Shown in pieces: positions 1-13,498 of a stretch of DNA of 64,000 bases (the first letter of the stretch is position 1; every line of letters starts with the position of its first letter). The notes below the pieces were generated by a model. That model was not told the origin of the DNA and ran no database searches. It was given only the letters and a program-made list of their open reading frames with translations. This DNA is from Epiperipatus broadwayi (lineage: Eukaryota; Onychophora; Udeonychophora; Euonychophora; Peripatidae): positions 5,045,334-5,109,333 of the forward strand of contig JAQFVV010012405.1 in assembly GCA_028023455.1 (NCBI GenBank). The letters are read 5' to 3'. The translations under genes were made by a program, and so were the position numbers.

Positions 1-850
1 TAATAATTATAACACATAGTAAATATCAGTATTATACGTGTGTGAGCATGAAACAAATTTTTATGTTGATAATGATATTTGATCAAGAAATATGCCACTA
101 TAAAATTAATATGCCAATTGTCAAGAGTAAACACAATACCTGGTTAAATTAAGTTAGAGACCAGAAATATATATATAATAAATTTATGTGTGTGTTCACA
201 TACACAGGGAAAATTAAGTATATTTTTTTATTATTATATTTACTTAACAAGATTTAAAAAATAACATATGCCTATGCACTTTCATACGTGAATATATGAT
301 ACACATTAATAAAATGCATACTAAACAAATAAAAATGATATTTGGAAATTGTTATTTAGACTTACATCCAAATTGTTTTGCAAAACAAAAAACTAAGAAA
401 TCTGATGAACAAAATAAAGAAGGTAATATGCATAATGCTATGCACTGTACATAATTAAAGTCTGCAATTAACTGCAGTCCAAAGAGGATCAACTGTTTTT
501 TTATCTCTAAGAATATAGAATAAAGAAACTCATGTGGACAGTCTAAAAAGGGACTTTGTCTTCCTGCCAATTATAATTACACATTTATAAAATAAGTTAT
601 ACATTTGTCTTATTACAGTGGGAAACCATTTATCATGTGAGGCAAATTAAAAGCAAATAGCATATTAGTTGAAAACTTCAAGCATACTGTCTGGTTATGT
701 AAATGAAGTTTGTAAAGAGTTGTAATTCCAACTGTTATAATCTGCAAAGAAAAAGGAAAGACTAAACTACATTGTTGAATTGCCATAACTATATTTATCA
801 GAAGCATAACATACTAATAACAAGAATATATTTGGATAAGGTTCTTACAC
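1..850. other. AT-rich intergenic DNA, no gene recognised
   Basis: I see only AT-rich sequence with short homopolymer and TA runs. The open frames at 352-570 and 613-807 (minus) have no recognisable motif and look like chance frames. Confidence 0.6.
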
Positions 851-858
851 TTATTAAT

Positions 859-1025
859 TGCCCTTCAATCTATTATAATATTAATTTTAAATACAACATT
901 ATAGATAGAATTGAGTAAAAAAAGCCAGATTAAAATCTTATACTTTTCAACTGCCCTTCAATCTATTAAGATATTAATTTTAAATACAACATTATAAGTA
1001 GAATCAAGTAAAAAAAGCCAGATTA
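859..1025. repeat. Two-copy direct tandem duplication, period 93 bp
   Basis: A block at 859-932 starting TGCCCTTCAATCTATTA and ending AAAAAAGCCAGATTA recurs at 952-1025 with only a few substitutions. The roughly 20 bp between the copies differ from the sequence after copy 2. This is a local, fairly recent duplication in otherwise plain AT-rich DNA. Confidence 0.8.
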
Positions 1026-4000
1026 ATTGTATAATACATTTTTAATAAAAATAATGAATTATAATAGTGATTATATAATTTATAAATAACCATATTAAAC
1101 CACAGAAGTACTCTCAGTTAATTTCTTAAATTTCTTGTCATATCTCACCTTGCGTTCAAATAAAAAAACTAGTCCAGATTTCTTTCTTATCATGATTGGA
1201 TTTAGCATTTGTTGCCACCAACCAATGTCTATATAAATAGATAATGCATAGCTTAATAGGCAATGATGCTAGTCAGCCTTTTTGAAAGTAAGGTCAAAAC
1301 AACTGTTAAACCTGAATAACAGTAACTTGGTTCTCATATGCAGCCATGGGGAACTTCTATTAACCTGAGCAACAGTGCTCATTCTCCAGACTATAGTTAT
1401 TTAAACTAACAGTTACACAGTGAGGCAAGTCCATGTTTAGGACTGGAAGCTTCCAGAACCATAGCCAACTCAGACAAGCTATCATTACACCAAAAGAGTT
1501 GCCACACTACTCATGAAGTAGGCTGTTGTAGTACATCTAGGAGTGGGTAGGAAATCTATAAGGGCATGTTTAGCCCCTTCTTCAACTTTTCCACCTTAAA
1601 ACTGGAACTATACCTCACCAACAGTAGCAGGTGGAGTATAAGTCAGATTCAATGTACAGCATATATCCACTTAACAGACACTTTTACTTTGTTTACGTGG
1701 TTGGCATTACAATTTAATGTTTAATGATTATTTATTCTTGTACAAATAGCTCTAATATGCTATCAATGCAGATGTTAAATGTAGGTTAGTAGAGTCATAT
1801 AATTTATTTTCCCAAAGATTCCAAAATGCCTATAGCTAGCAAATGGCTGTTGTTACTAAAATGTGTAGCTATAATGATAAACACATACAATGAAGCTATG
1901 AACTATGATGTATCAGCATATATTATCTTGATTGTTATTCAATAAAAAATATAAACAAACAATGTAAATAAACAAACAAAATAAAACAGTAGAATTTGTA
2001 AATTTAATATATTTTACAATATATGAACAGCCATTTTTTCATCTTGAAATATTATATATGATCATGCTTATGAAAATTACTTTAGTTCATGTTGAAAACA
2101 TTTACTTTTTTTTTTTATCATCTTTGCCAAATTTGATGTGTAATATTCCACATAATAAAATGTTTTCTAAGTTTAGTGCGAAACCATTTTAAAAAAAAGT
2201 TATTGACAAAAAACAATATCACCCAAAATATGTTTAATTATGGTGGAAGTCAGCCATTTTGAAATTCGTTTTTTAAAGAAAAGAAAATATAGTACAGTAA
2301 AGTTTTCACCCCTTATTTCTATTTTTCAATCAAGAAATCAATAAATGGGCAGTCAGTAAAATATATGTAAATCAGTTCCCTTAATTTATTATTTACAATT
2401 ATATTATTTTTTTATTTTTTTTGTTTATACTATAATCTTAATTTATACATGCATATTCTACATATAATTTTTTTTGTGTGTTATATATATGTGAGTGTTG
2501 AAAAGCATTACATCTTTGCAATTCAATAAATAATATGCATTCATTCTCAACAAAATTGATCAACAAAATATGAGTTATTATGGGTAATGTGTGATATATT
2601 ATATATCATAGCAGCATTGTATATGTAAATCATCAAGTTATTTTGGATTTAAAATCATAGGGTATTGAAATTATATTGAATAATTGCCACGAATTATCTA
2701 GTGGTGAAGATACATAAACAGATAGCTCTGTAATATAACTGAGAAGTTGATGTTAGTAGATCTTAATTTTTTTGTTGTCCCATTTGTATTATTTTATAGA
2801 CAGCATGATGATTGTTAAACATTGTCCAACTATTCATTAATGGCCATAAAATAAAAAATAATTGAATGGATCATTGCTTGGGATCATGTGACATTTGAGC
2901 ACAAGAGAAGAAAGAGCTTAGTTGCATTCCAGGGGTCTTTATCTGTTATATCTGTTATTCTCCAACTACATTAAATCATACAGGAAAGCAGTTCCAGTGA
3001 GGGAATTTATAAAAGATTCACCATAAACAGCATTTAAATGATTTTGATCTCAATCTCAGACTTTATATAATCCATAGGTATTAATATTTTTATTGGAGTA
3101 GCAATGTCCCTCACTTTTGATCACTTTCTAGCATTACAATTTATGGTAAAACTTACTAATTGAATTATTTGAAGCAGGTAAAAGATCTCTGTTTTACCTT
3201 TCAAAATGAGTTTCATCAGCATTTGGTTTAATATAAACCTACAAGATAATTTTAAACATTCCACAATCCTCCAAATATTCAAGGACATATTGGAAGAATA
3301 TCTTAATTTCTTTATACATTAAGAAATTTGTCTTTTTGCTTTGAATCTTTTTAATAAATGTTTCAATTAACTTTTTTAAGGTTCTATTACAGCATTCAAT
3401 TGATATGAAAAATCTATCTGGAAAAAAAAAAGAAATGCAAGTTTATGACTAGGAAGTAGAATCTGTTGACCATCACAATCTCCTCCAATCAATTAATCTG
3501 AATTTGGAAAAATTAAATGTTGTGCTTGCATTGCTACATCTTCTATAAAATTGAGTTGTCAGAAATTGATTTTCAATGATGAAGTGATGAGAATGTGGAG
3601 AGGAGTTTTTTTAATTGATATTTTCCATTACAACTTAATCTACCACCATTTTTTTTGCATTTACCATTTGACAATATCCTCTTTAGATAAATACATAAAT
3701 ACTTATTACAAACATTTATTAGGCTACAGATTATCACATATTTAACTCAGGTGTAAATTTTAAACCTAATTTAAGGTTAATATGTCTCTTATTATAAAAT
3801 ACAGTCACATGATATAATTAATCCGACTATGTACCTCTCCTCCCCACTTTGAACATATGAATAAAGAAAGTAAAGAAGATAACCCCCCCTCCCATTCTTT
3901 CATGTGAATCTATTTTTATTTGTGATGAAATAAAAGTTTTAACTATATTTGTAATATTTATGAATCTTTTAACACCTTAAACTTGCTGCATTTTCATCTT

Positions 4001-4470
4001 GGCTTTCATTTTATTATCTATCAATGACGATAATGAAGAATATACTTGTATGCTTTCAAATACCTATCTAGAAATTCTTGAACACTTTTTTTGCTCCTGT
4101 ATATAATTTACTATTAATAAAGTTTATATAAAAAAATTTCATTAGCTTTGTCACTTTTATATTACCCAATTTATATTTCTTTCTACCACAATGTTTTTTC
4201 TTTTCTTTATAGTTTTTTTTTTTTTAAATATTTCAGTAATATCATTCCCATAGATTCTTTACAAATTCAAAACTTTAGATGTGAAAAATATACTAATAAG
4301 AAGACTTACTGCTGGGTTTCAACATAACAATGGATATTTGAGTGTTAAGATCGTCTTCATTATCAGAGTGAAATATATTATTTTTAAAAAAATGTTTTTG
4401 TTTAAACACTTTTAATGCCCATTAATAATTTTTATTAGTCACTCGTTAGACTAGAGATTATAAACTCTAA
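1026..4470. other. AT-rich intergenic DNA without recognisable genes
   Basis: No coding motif, tRNA or long repeat was recognised. About 1250-1660 is visibly richer in G+C than its surroundings but has no convincing reading frame. Positions 3540-3770 share words such as GACAATATCCTCTTTAGA and CATTTATTAGGC with 50510-50590, so part of it is a degraded dispersed repeat. Confidence 0.5.
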
Positions 4471-4474
4471 TTTA

Positions 4475-5460
<986 letters not shown>

Positions 5461-6690
5461 CTGCCCATTTATTTAAAATAATTAAATCAATTTTTCTATA
5501 CAATATTGAAATATTACAAGTGTTCAGCTTTGGTTTAGCATATTTTGCAAAATCGTTCACAAGAGCTTTGCAACTCTTCCTATATTCACACTTCAACTGT
5601 TGCTATAAATACTATTATTATACATTCTTTCACATTTCATCAATTTATCTCCTGTACTTTTAAAGGTAATGAAACTGTGATAGCAGGAAATGTCAAACAA
5701 TCACAAGCCTATATAAGTTGGACACCTGTCTGCTTTCACTCTTAAAAAATCACTGAAGACTAAAAGCAGATATTAGTGCAACATTCGATTATGAAATTCC
5801 ACTATGACAATAAATAGCAGATTTCATAATAGATCCAATCATTCATTACTAATGAAAAATAATCACTCTAAAAATCCTTCTCCTAATGTATTTTCTCAAT
5901 TCTTAAAACCTGAAGTGAAAATGCTCGGAAAACATTAATGTTTATTTCTTAGAAGGAATTTGCTTTTCAAACTTTTTAGATATCTAGTTTCAAATTTTAA
6001 TCAACATTTCGTCACGATTTTAAAAGTGATGGTAAGGATACTATTATAAGTCATTGCAAACTAAACAATATTTTGGTTTAAATCATTTTCTAAAATAGCT
6101 AAAGGAATATTTTCTCACTATTATATGCGATAAGTATCTAACAATAGAAAATATAAAATTATTATCAATATATAATAAAATTCTCTTTTTTTATTTTTTG
6201 TTTTAAATTTGATTATTAAATTTGCAAATTTCCATAACAGCTGTCTTTTTTATTACCGACTTTTAATCTTAACGAATGACTCCTGAGAATTGACTTCTAA
6301 TGCATTCTGACATGACAAGGAAAATTTTTTATAACCTCTGACCTTTTTACCATGAGTTCCTAATACTCATAGTCATGAGTGGCTTTTGAGAACTGACTGG
6401 TAAGTCTTATAAGCCAATTTTCGGAAATCATCTGGATTTCTCTGTTCTTTCTTAACACCTGGTAACAAAAAAGACAAAAACGTCTAATATACAACTTCTT
6501 AAAGAAAAAAACCTAGAAAATTGGAAATTCAGCAATTAACTCTCAATTAAAAACTAATTTTTATTAGATATTAACTATGGTTGACTAAATAGTAATGCCC
6601 TTTGACTTGATTTTATATAGTGATAAACTATATCAGTATATATTTTTTTATATTAATATAAAATACAATCATATGTTAAAATTTTTATTG
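5461..6690. other. AT-rich intergenic DNA, nothing recognised
   Basis: No motif-bearing reading frame, RNA gene or clear repeat family was seen; long A and T runs are frequent. Confidence 0.5.
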
Positions 6691-6706
6691 TCTTTTTTTT
6701 TTTTTT

Positions 6707-6895
6707 TTAAAGAATTAAAAATTCTAATTTTAGTTTATTTTTAAAAAATACTTTATTAATATATATATATAACAAATCACACACAAACTTCTTTATATAT
6801 CTTGATTTATTATAATATGAATTATTATAATGTACAATAATATACTCCAACGTTTCGATTGTTATTTTATAGTCTTTATCAAAGAACAACTAAAA
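6707..6895 (-). mobile_element. Penelope-like element 3' end, degraded
   Basis: On the minus strand, around 6895 to 6838, the sequence runs TTTGATAAAGACTATA, a short linker, then ATCGAAACGTTGGAG. A GAC-rich stem followed by CGAAACGTTG is the layout I associate with the terminal repeats of Penelope-like retroelements, which are known to carry minimal hammerhead-ribozyme motifs. A second copy with a better stem lies at 45205-45275 on the plus strand. The family link is from memory of the motif; no RT was found next to it. Only the 3' end seems to remain. Confidence 0.45.
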
Positions 6896-7183
6896 AATAC
6901 ACACAAAAAAAACAATAAATACAAATATTCCATAATACATATAACAAATATAAATACCTCTTACCTTAAAACTCTTCTAACAAACAATCTTAAGTTTTAA
7001 CTATTTTTAAAATAGAAGACTGTGTTTGTTATTTTTTAATCTTTAAATGCTTTATTAATGTCATATGGGTACCACGATTACATTGAAACATGGTTACTTG
7101 TTTATATAATGAGATAAATGAAATATTACTATTACCTACATTTTTGAAAAATACAATTACAAAATAGTGCACCTTTATTTTGT

Positions 7184-7292
7184 CAAGCATTGTTAGTCGA
7201 GAGGTCATCGCAGCCGTCTTGCAAGCAAGTAGTTGCTTGCAGACGGTTGTGGGTTTGCCTCCTGGCCGATGCTATGACATATAGAAAAAAAA
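7184..7292 (+). mobile_element. tRNA-derived SINE, copy 1
   Basis: A pol III A box (TAGTCGAGAGG, 7194-7204) matches the consensus TRGYNNARNGG exactly; a weaker B box (GGTTTGCCTCC) sits at 7252-7262. It ends with GATGCTATGACATATAG plus an A run. The copy at 57701-57806 (minus) shares its start (AGCATTG), the stretch TTGCAAGCA and the same tail, so this is a family and not a functional tRNA. The anticodon-region sequence is not a normal tRNA fold. Confidence 0.75.
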
Positions 7293-7293
7293 C

Positions 7294-7388
7294 ATGTTGG
7301 TGGCCTAGTGGTTAGCATAGCTACCTTTCAAGCAGCTGGCCCGTGTTCGCTTCCCGATCAACGCATTTGACCTAAGAAAAAAAAAACA
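7294..7388 (+). mobile_element. tRNA-derived SINE-like unit, directly after copy 1
   Basis: It has a perfect A box (TGGCCTAGTGG, 7301-7311) and a good B box (TGTTCGCTTCC, 7344-7354), 32 bp apart as in tRNA genes, and an A-rich tail from about 7375. Its last bases (TTTGACCTAAGAAAAA) resemble the tail of the preceding unit. Two units in tandem suggest a dimeric SINE or insertion into the A tail of the first. Confidence 0.7.
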
Positions 7389-7625
7389 CAACACGTTCAA
7401 TAATAAAAAATAAGAAGCAAAATTCTAATATATATATTGCTTACATATTTGAATATTAAGTAACTTTTGTAGAAAAGAGCATATGGATTTTTATTTCTTT
7501 TTTGATACTTTTTTTCTATTAACAAAATACATAAAAGAACTTGTAAAGACAGATCGGTTAGTGGTTTTAAGCTCCAAACTCTGCCATTAGAGCCATAGTT
7601 TTAGTAGTAACTAACTATATGATTT

Positions 7626-7895
7626 GTATTAATTATTTCTTGGACTATTTCCATCATGTAATATGAAGAAGTAAAAAATTGTAAACTTCATTTAAACGTC
7701 CTAAATACATTCAACTGTTAGTAATAGCACTCAGATTAGTATTTATTACAATTATTCAAGTGATATTATTCTCCACGCTTCTTCAGGTGTTGCTGGTCTG
7801 ACCAGTAACAACACTAACATGGGTATCAAACCTGGTCTTTGGTATTCTTGAATATTGAATTTTAAGATAATGCTCTAACATAATAAGCTGTTCTG
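7626..7895 (-). mobile_element. tRNA-derived SINE S2, left arm of a head-to-head pair
   Basis: Read on the minus strand it has a tRNA-like head (AGCTTATTATGTTAGAGCA), a B-box-like GGTTTGATACC and a body containing ACTGGTCAGACCAGCAACAC and ACAGTTGAATG. It ends at 7626 with AATTAATAC. It pairs with the adjacent opposite copy, heads facing the centre at about 7890. Other S2 members are at 29040, 43310 and 44870. Confidence 0.65.
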
Positions 7896-8168
7896 TCAAC
7901 TGTTGTTTATTTGAAGGTATGTGAAGCTTTAAAATTCATTATTCAAGAATCTAAAGGTTTAGGTTCAATTCCTATACTAGTAATCTCATGGATCAATCTG
8001 GCAACACCTGAACAAGAGAGGAGAATAATGCCACTTGAAATGTGATAAATACTAACCTATGTACTATTATTAACAGTTGAATGCATTTAGAAAGTTTAAA
8101 TAGAGTTTAAAATTTTTCTAAAAAACATTTGATTAGATGATGGGAATAGTCCAACAAATAATTAATAC
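7896..8168 (+). mobile_element. tRNA-derived SINE S2, right arm of a head-to-head pair
   Basis: It contains a perfect B box (GGTTCAATTCC, 7962-7972), then GGCAACACCTGAACAAGAG, AACAGTTGAATGCATTTAG and AATTAATAC at its end. Each landmark has its counterpart in the left arm in inverted order. The two arms diverge noticeably, so the inversion is not recent or has arisen from two insertions. Confidence 0.65.
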
Positions 8169-8169
8169 T

Positions 8170-9170
8170 GAAATGCCACCATCATAGACCTTTAGACAAA
8201 CACTATGTAATTCATAATTTGTGTTTGCACACATTTACATAGATCGATGGCTGATACATTTTATTTATGAAGCAGATGAGAACAATGGTCATGGGTTGGT
8301 ATAAATCCCTAATTACATCTATAGATGTCAAACCCAGTGGGCTTTATTGTTGGATGTGAAAAAAGACATTTTTTTAGCACATCATAAAAATTACATTTTT
8401 TATGTCACAAATTACTTGATTAAATATACAAAAAATAATCTTGAATTGAAAAAAGTCTCAGAATAGTAAAATTATATCTTGAGTTATTAACAAGTCTGGC
8501 CTGCTTAAAAGCTTTTTATACATTTTCTATGACATGATTTATCTTGTGATATCTGATGGAGAATATGTAAAAGAACAGAAAGCCACTATAAAAGAGTAGA
8601 CTTGAATATATCAGCAATATTTCTCAAGGCAATGTTTAAATGAAAATCAAGAAATTTAGTGAGGAAATTTTTTCTTCAAACAGGGACATAATATTTGCCA
8701 TCAGAATATACTATTGCTAAGGTAGCAGACTAAAGTATTTATATCACAATCCCAAATGTGGATTAGTTTTCCAGGGATGTTATTTCTAATAACTTCGATC
8801 TAATATTAGCTAAATGATGAAAATACATTAGGCTATTATTCTTAAACAATATATATTAGGTTTATGCTTAAATATATTATTGCAAAATGTCATATGTGTT
8901 GCTAATTAGATGAAAAATTAAGTATATAATCTACATTGGATTATGAATAAGGAAAATCACAGATGAACATATTAAATAAAGTAGAAATGAGAGCAGAACC
9001 CATTGACAGTTCTGCAAAATTTGTAACTTCAATAATTATCATTGATTATTATTTGAACTTTTTTGTGGAAGAATATTTTGTTAAGTAAATTAATGTTTTT
9101 TCTTGCATTTAAAAATTTTAGAAACTTTTAGATAAAGACTATTTTGCAAACATATTCGTAAACTGAGATT
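8170..9170. other. AT-rich DNA, nothing recognised
   Basis: No repeat family or coding motif was identified; it may hold the eroded downstream part of the LINE relic that follows (minus strand). Confidence 0.4.
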
Positions 9171-9179
9171 AGATCGACA

Positions 9180-9760
9180 TAGATCATGTCTGTTTTTAAT
9201 TTATTTTAAAAGACTTTTTAAATGGGAACTGTTGAGGCTAAACCTTGTTCACAAGATCTCCTCCTAATCAAAACCTAGCCTTTCTATAAGCAGATGATTC
9301 TCAACTTCTGGAAAATTTTTATTAATATAATTCTTTCAAAGAACTTGTAAGGAACACATAATAATGACATTGAACAATTTATTTGGTTTTAAGATAGTTA
9401 TAGTTTTGATTTTATGCCAAATTTTTGAAATAATATGGATACTGAATATTTCTTTCAACACTACTTTCGCTTCAGATGTTACATATTTTTTAGAAATTCT
9501 GAAAATATGCATTTTCTCCTGGATTATTTCTGGATTAAAACAATGAAGGAAAAGTTCAAGTCCATCAACCACTTCTGGTTTTATCAGATTGATATTAGAA
9601 AAACACTGTGAAAGAGAAGTGTGCAATTTTATTTCAATGATGCTTTTTATTGTTTTATCAACTTTGCATTTAGAAAATTGACATATATGATTGTCAACCT
9701 TATTAGTAGTAATAATAGTAGTTTTTAGAAGTACTTTTGCATTCACCAAACTTTCATAAA
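9180..9760 (-). pseudogene. LINE reverse-transcriptase relic
   Basis: The minus frame 9749-9336 (137 aa) contains KPEVVDGLELF followed by KIWHKIKTITILKPNK, matching the RT N-terminal pattern K-P-G-x-D-G ... P-x-W-K-x-A-x-I-x-x-I-x-K-P. After its stop, sequence to about 9250 continues in other frames with a YKFFERIIL-like stretch, then FPEVENHLLIERLGF, recalling the Jockey/CR1-type pattern Y-K-x-x-E-R ... V-E-x-H-L-x-x-x-Q-x-G-F. Several frameshifts and stops separate the blocks and no FADD box was found. It is part of a dead LINE, distinct in sequence from the 21-26 kb element. Confidence is moderate because the match is to pattern only. Confidence 0.5.
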
Positions 9761-9779
9761 AGACCAGGCCCTATGACTT

Positions 9780-11690
9780 AATTGTATCATGTTTTTCTTC
9801 TTCATAGTCTTCTTTTTTATAAGCGCCTGATGATTTTATAAGTTTGTCAGCATTTATCAGATCACTGGTAGACAAAAAATAACTGCAATGATCATTGTTG
9901 ATTTTGTTTTAACTTGAAATGAATTGTTTTCAGTATCCAAGAGGGATGATTCTCTGGTAGTTTTTATTACGCCTTTGCTATATAACTATTATAACAAGGG
10001 AATTGAAGATATTAAAAAAAAATCTCCAAGATATCCAATATATCCAATCCAGTTAGCATCTTGGAACATGATAACTTTCAACTATAGGAATGAGAATTCT
10101 TCAGTGACTAGACTTAGTTTGTGTTGAGGATTCCAAATTGATAAGACTTGGTTTGTGTTCACTATGAGTGAAATATCCAATATCAATTGTTAATCATAAA
10201 TCATTATTATTGAAACAAAGCATAAAGGAGTTGTTTATATTCCTTATCTGTTTGAATAGAATGATGCTTTTTGCTAAGCATTGTAATGCAAATTCATATT
10301 ATTTAAATCTATCCATTTTAAAAGTTGACAAACTGCTTAATCCCTGTTTACATATCATAAAAGACTTCTCTGAGCATTGAAGTCTTTTATAAGTATAGAA
10401 GGTACAGAAAAATCTGGAAGCAAAGGGTAACATCAAATTGTATTGAGAGATTTGTAAACATTGTAAACCCTGAATTATGATTGCATTCTTTACAAGATGA
10501 TTTAAAATATAAAAGTTTACAATAATTCTATCAATAATCAATTTAATTTCAGGAAATTTTAATAAAATTTACATTATCATAATTTTAATTTGTTTGAATT
10601 GCATGAACATAGTGTTGGATAATTAATTTTTAGAATATCTCAATTTTTGATATACCCTCAGTATATTATTATCCTGAAAAAGGAATACTTTGCACTTGAG
10701 ATCTTCCATGATTGCCAACACCTTTTCAATTCAAAACAATTTCCCATTTCATACGACTGATAATGTTTGAAATGAGACAAGATTCTAAATAGTTGTGTAT
10801 ATGTCTAGTGGACACATAAGCTTAGTATCTGGTTTTTATTATATTTATTTAAATGTAGTGATTGAAGTTTGTAAAATGTTATACTGAAAACAGAGTGATA
10901 TAGAAAATTAAAAACTAAGAACATTAAAGGTGGTTATTTTTATATTGGGTCAGATCCTTTAATTAGCATTATTATGAAAATACATGGAAAAAATAATAGT
11001 AGATTACAATAAGATTGTGAGTAACAGTATCTGAATATTAAATATTCCAAAGTCTATTCTTCTTTCAAATAGCAGCTCTTCTATTTATTTGACATTAAAA
11101 TATGCTCATGCTCTTATAACATTCTGTTCATATTTGAACCATCAAGAAGCAATAAGATTAAACTTAATACAACATAAAACTGAATGTGATCAACATGTTC
11201 AAAGGTTTATAATAAGCAGCACCTTTGTTATTCCTATAATATGTGATGTAATAGGTATGTATGTAGCACTGAGGGATACAAATTTCTGATGTGTCATGTA
11301 TGGGTAGTCATTGTTTATTGGAGTCTATAATTTTTTCTGTTATGTGGAATTCTTTTGAGCATCTTCTGGTAGATCTAACAAAATCTTCAGGGAAGTTATG
11401 GGCAATAATCCAGATGGCAAAGGAATTAACTGGATCTTTCAAACCCAGTGCTAAGTAGTTCTGGAAGTATGTGGTCATTGTTATTAAAAAATAATGTTTG
11501 CATGATTCTTATTTATAAAAAATAACAAAGCTCTTAAGAATTTTCACTTACGATGACGCATCAATATGGAATAATGACTATTCCACTGACAACTGCTTAT
11601 GCAGAACAGTGTCTCCTGATAACTACTAATGAAGAAAATCACTCTTTTTCAACATTTTTATCCTGTTCTTATGTATGTCTGTCAGACATC
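9780..11690. other. AT-rich DNA without recognisable genes
   Basis: Several 60-80 codon frames exist on both strands but none shows a domain. A stretch at about 10060 (plus) reading ASWNMITFNYRNENS faintly recalls the start of a LINE endonuclease; I do not rely on it. Confidence 0.4.
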
Positions 11691-11734
11691 CTTTAATATA
11701 CTACACATTAGTTAATTATCTTCATTTAGAATCA

Positions 11735-11865
11735 TGCCCTGCACCAACATGGGATTGAGAAATCCCTGGATCAATTGTGGTATTCACAGGCCTAGTGCTC
11801 AAACTTCTTATAAACTTCTGAGTAATAAAGCCATTGGAACATTTCTATTCTAGTCATGTATGATA
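11735..11865 (+). mobile_element. SINE S3, degraded copy
   Basis: The 3' half (TAGTGCTCAAACTTCTTAT, AACTTCTGAGTAATAAAG, CCATTGGAACATTT) matches the tails of the S3 copies at 26780-26905 (minus) and 50070-50195 (plus). The tRNA-like head is poorly preserved here. Confidence 0.55.
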
Positions 11866-11869
11866 TATA

Positions 11870-12480
11870 GGTTTTTGCTTAACTGTGTGTATACTTTATA
11901 AAATTCTAAAATTGAAATCAGTCTGTTTTATCTGAGTTGGGTAGCAAGGTAACCTATTAAATTTTATATAATTTGTAATATTATGCCAAGATATCAAATC
12001 TTTATAATTATTATTTGTATAATTTAATTGTCTTTATTTGATTTGTTTTAGGTAAATTTTATATCTTTTAAAATTAGCTTACAGCATTTTATGCAACAGA
12101 GGCAATTGGGTTTAAACCCTAGTGTAACAATTTATTATGTAATATTAATACTTGATTATAGGATATTATATTGTTTAATATCATCTTAGCATACATTCGT
12201 AGAAATATATAAATAGTTAACAATGCAGTAGTAATATTGTGAACTCAAGAAAAAAAGGTCTATAAATTAAAGCTAGCTCAACCCAGTGATTTCTAGTGCA
12301 TGAATATCATATGATTTTCAGAATGACTTGCTAGTATAATCTGAAAAAAATGTTGGTTCGTTATTAATCAGACATTACAACTGTTTTGACATAAAAATGG
12401 ATAATTACTAATTTTATTTTTATATATACATAAAAAAGTAAGTATTTCTTTGTAATATATTGAGATTTTATAATGCTTAT
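11870..12480. other. AT-rich DNA, nothing recognised
   Basis: No coding motif or repeat family was identified. Confidence 0.4.
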
Positions 12481-12489
12481 TTTTTAAAG

Positions 12490-12900
12490 ATATTAATTAG
12501 AGGGGATTTGAACCCAGACTTTCAAGCTCCCTTCAATCATCCACTCCATCTTGTACAATCAATACACATGACCATATACACACAAAAAAGATAAATGATC
12601 TACAATATACATATTTCTTGCTGAATCAGCACTCATCATTTGGCCAGATCATCATCTCTCACACATATATGTTAACAGTGCTTGGTTTATATTAAGATAC
12701 TGAAATCTTCAAACTTTAATGGACAGGCTTCAATCTTCTCCACTCTTTAACTCTTTAGCCATCCATATCATTGAAAATCTGATGGCATGTTCAAAGCCTT
12801 TGTTTGCCCAATTTTGTTTTGTCATACTCATGTTAACTGTAAGTCAATCTGAGCCATCATATGTAGGACATTAAGCTCATTTAAATACACAGAAGAGGGA
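12490..12900 (-). mobile_element. Dispersed repeat S1 (SINE-like), copy at 12.5 kb
   Basis: Landmarks on the plus strand, in order: GGGATTTGAACCCAGACTTT, CAGCACTCATCA, CCAGATCATCATCTCTC, TTTAATGGACAGGCTTCAAT, CCATCCATATCATTGAAAAT and a 3' block about AAGTCAATCTGAGCC. The same order recurs at 43720, 47480 and 47935, and inverted at 44105 and 46025. On the minus strand the end reads GGGTTCAAATCC, a near-perfect pol III B box, hinting at a tRNA origin; no convincing A box was seen. Confidence 0.7.
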
Positions 12901-13163
12901 TGGGCAAAATACAGGTTGAAAAGTAATATTTAAATACATGTATAGTATTTATATTTTAATCTAGGTATAATCAGAGAGATATCTCTACAACAACAAAAGT
13001 TTTTGGCTTTTGCCAGTTACAGGGACTATAGAGTTTTTGTTTTGTTACTAAGCCCATGCAACAATTAAGTAGTTTAAGGCATAGGGTGATTACACATTTC
13101 TAGAATACCTCTGTTTTGTCAATGAAAGAGCTTACATTTATTATTTCATTTGTATATTAGAAT

Positions 13164-13498
13164 TAAATCTTTTACAGAGACTAAACTCTTCATACAATTG
13201 TACCACATAGTGCAAGCCAAAGTAATCAATGGTTGCAGGAAGGTTTGTGCCTAAAATCCCTATCTAATGCCTACTCATCCAATACCCCCAGACTAGTTTC
13301 TAGCTTGTGGATTTTATAGTGAGGAGCCTTGGATATGAGAGCATTCATTGATTACTCTGGTTTGCACTGAGTGGCACTATCATATGGAGAGTTTAGCCTC
13401 TGTGAAACAGCTTATGTAAACATAAAGAATGGTGTTAAAAAATATTATAATTGAAGAATGGTGTTCATATGATGTTTAATGGGTTAACTAAATCTTTT
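13164..13498 (-). mobile_element. Hairpin retroposon-like element HP1
   Basis: Element 13174-13488 is flanked by a 10-bp direct repeat TAAATCTTTT (13164-13173 and 13489-13498). Most of it is a long imperfect inverted repeat whose arms meet near 13290; arm landmarks are GTGCAAGCCAAAGTAATCAA on the left and GATTACTCTGGTTTGCACT on the right. One extra, non-palindromic head of about 80 bp lies on the right and ends in CATATGATGTTTA. Other members: HP2-HP5. No protein coding. Confidence 0.75.

Noticed and set aside
7194-7354. Functional tRNA genes
   Set aside because: A and B boxes are good but the cloverleaf is not intact and the units have SINE tails and a second family copy.
9364-9546. 60-aa plus-strand frame with hydrophobic residues
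   Set aside because: Antisense shadow of the LINE RT relic on the minus strand.
10060-10120. ASWNMITF-like start of an endonuclease on the plus strand
   Set aside because: One short resemblance with no further endonuclease block; too weak.
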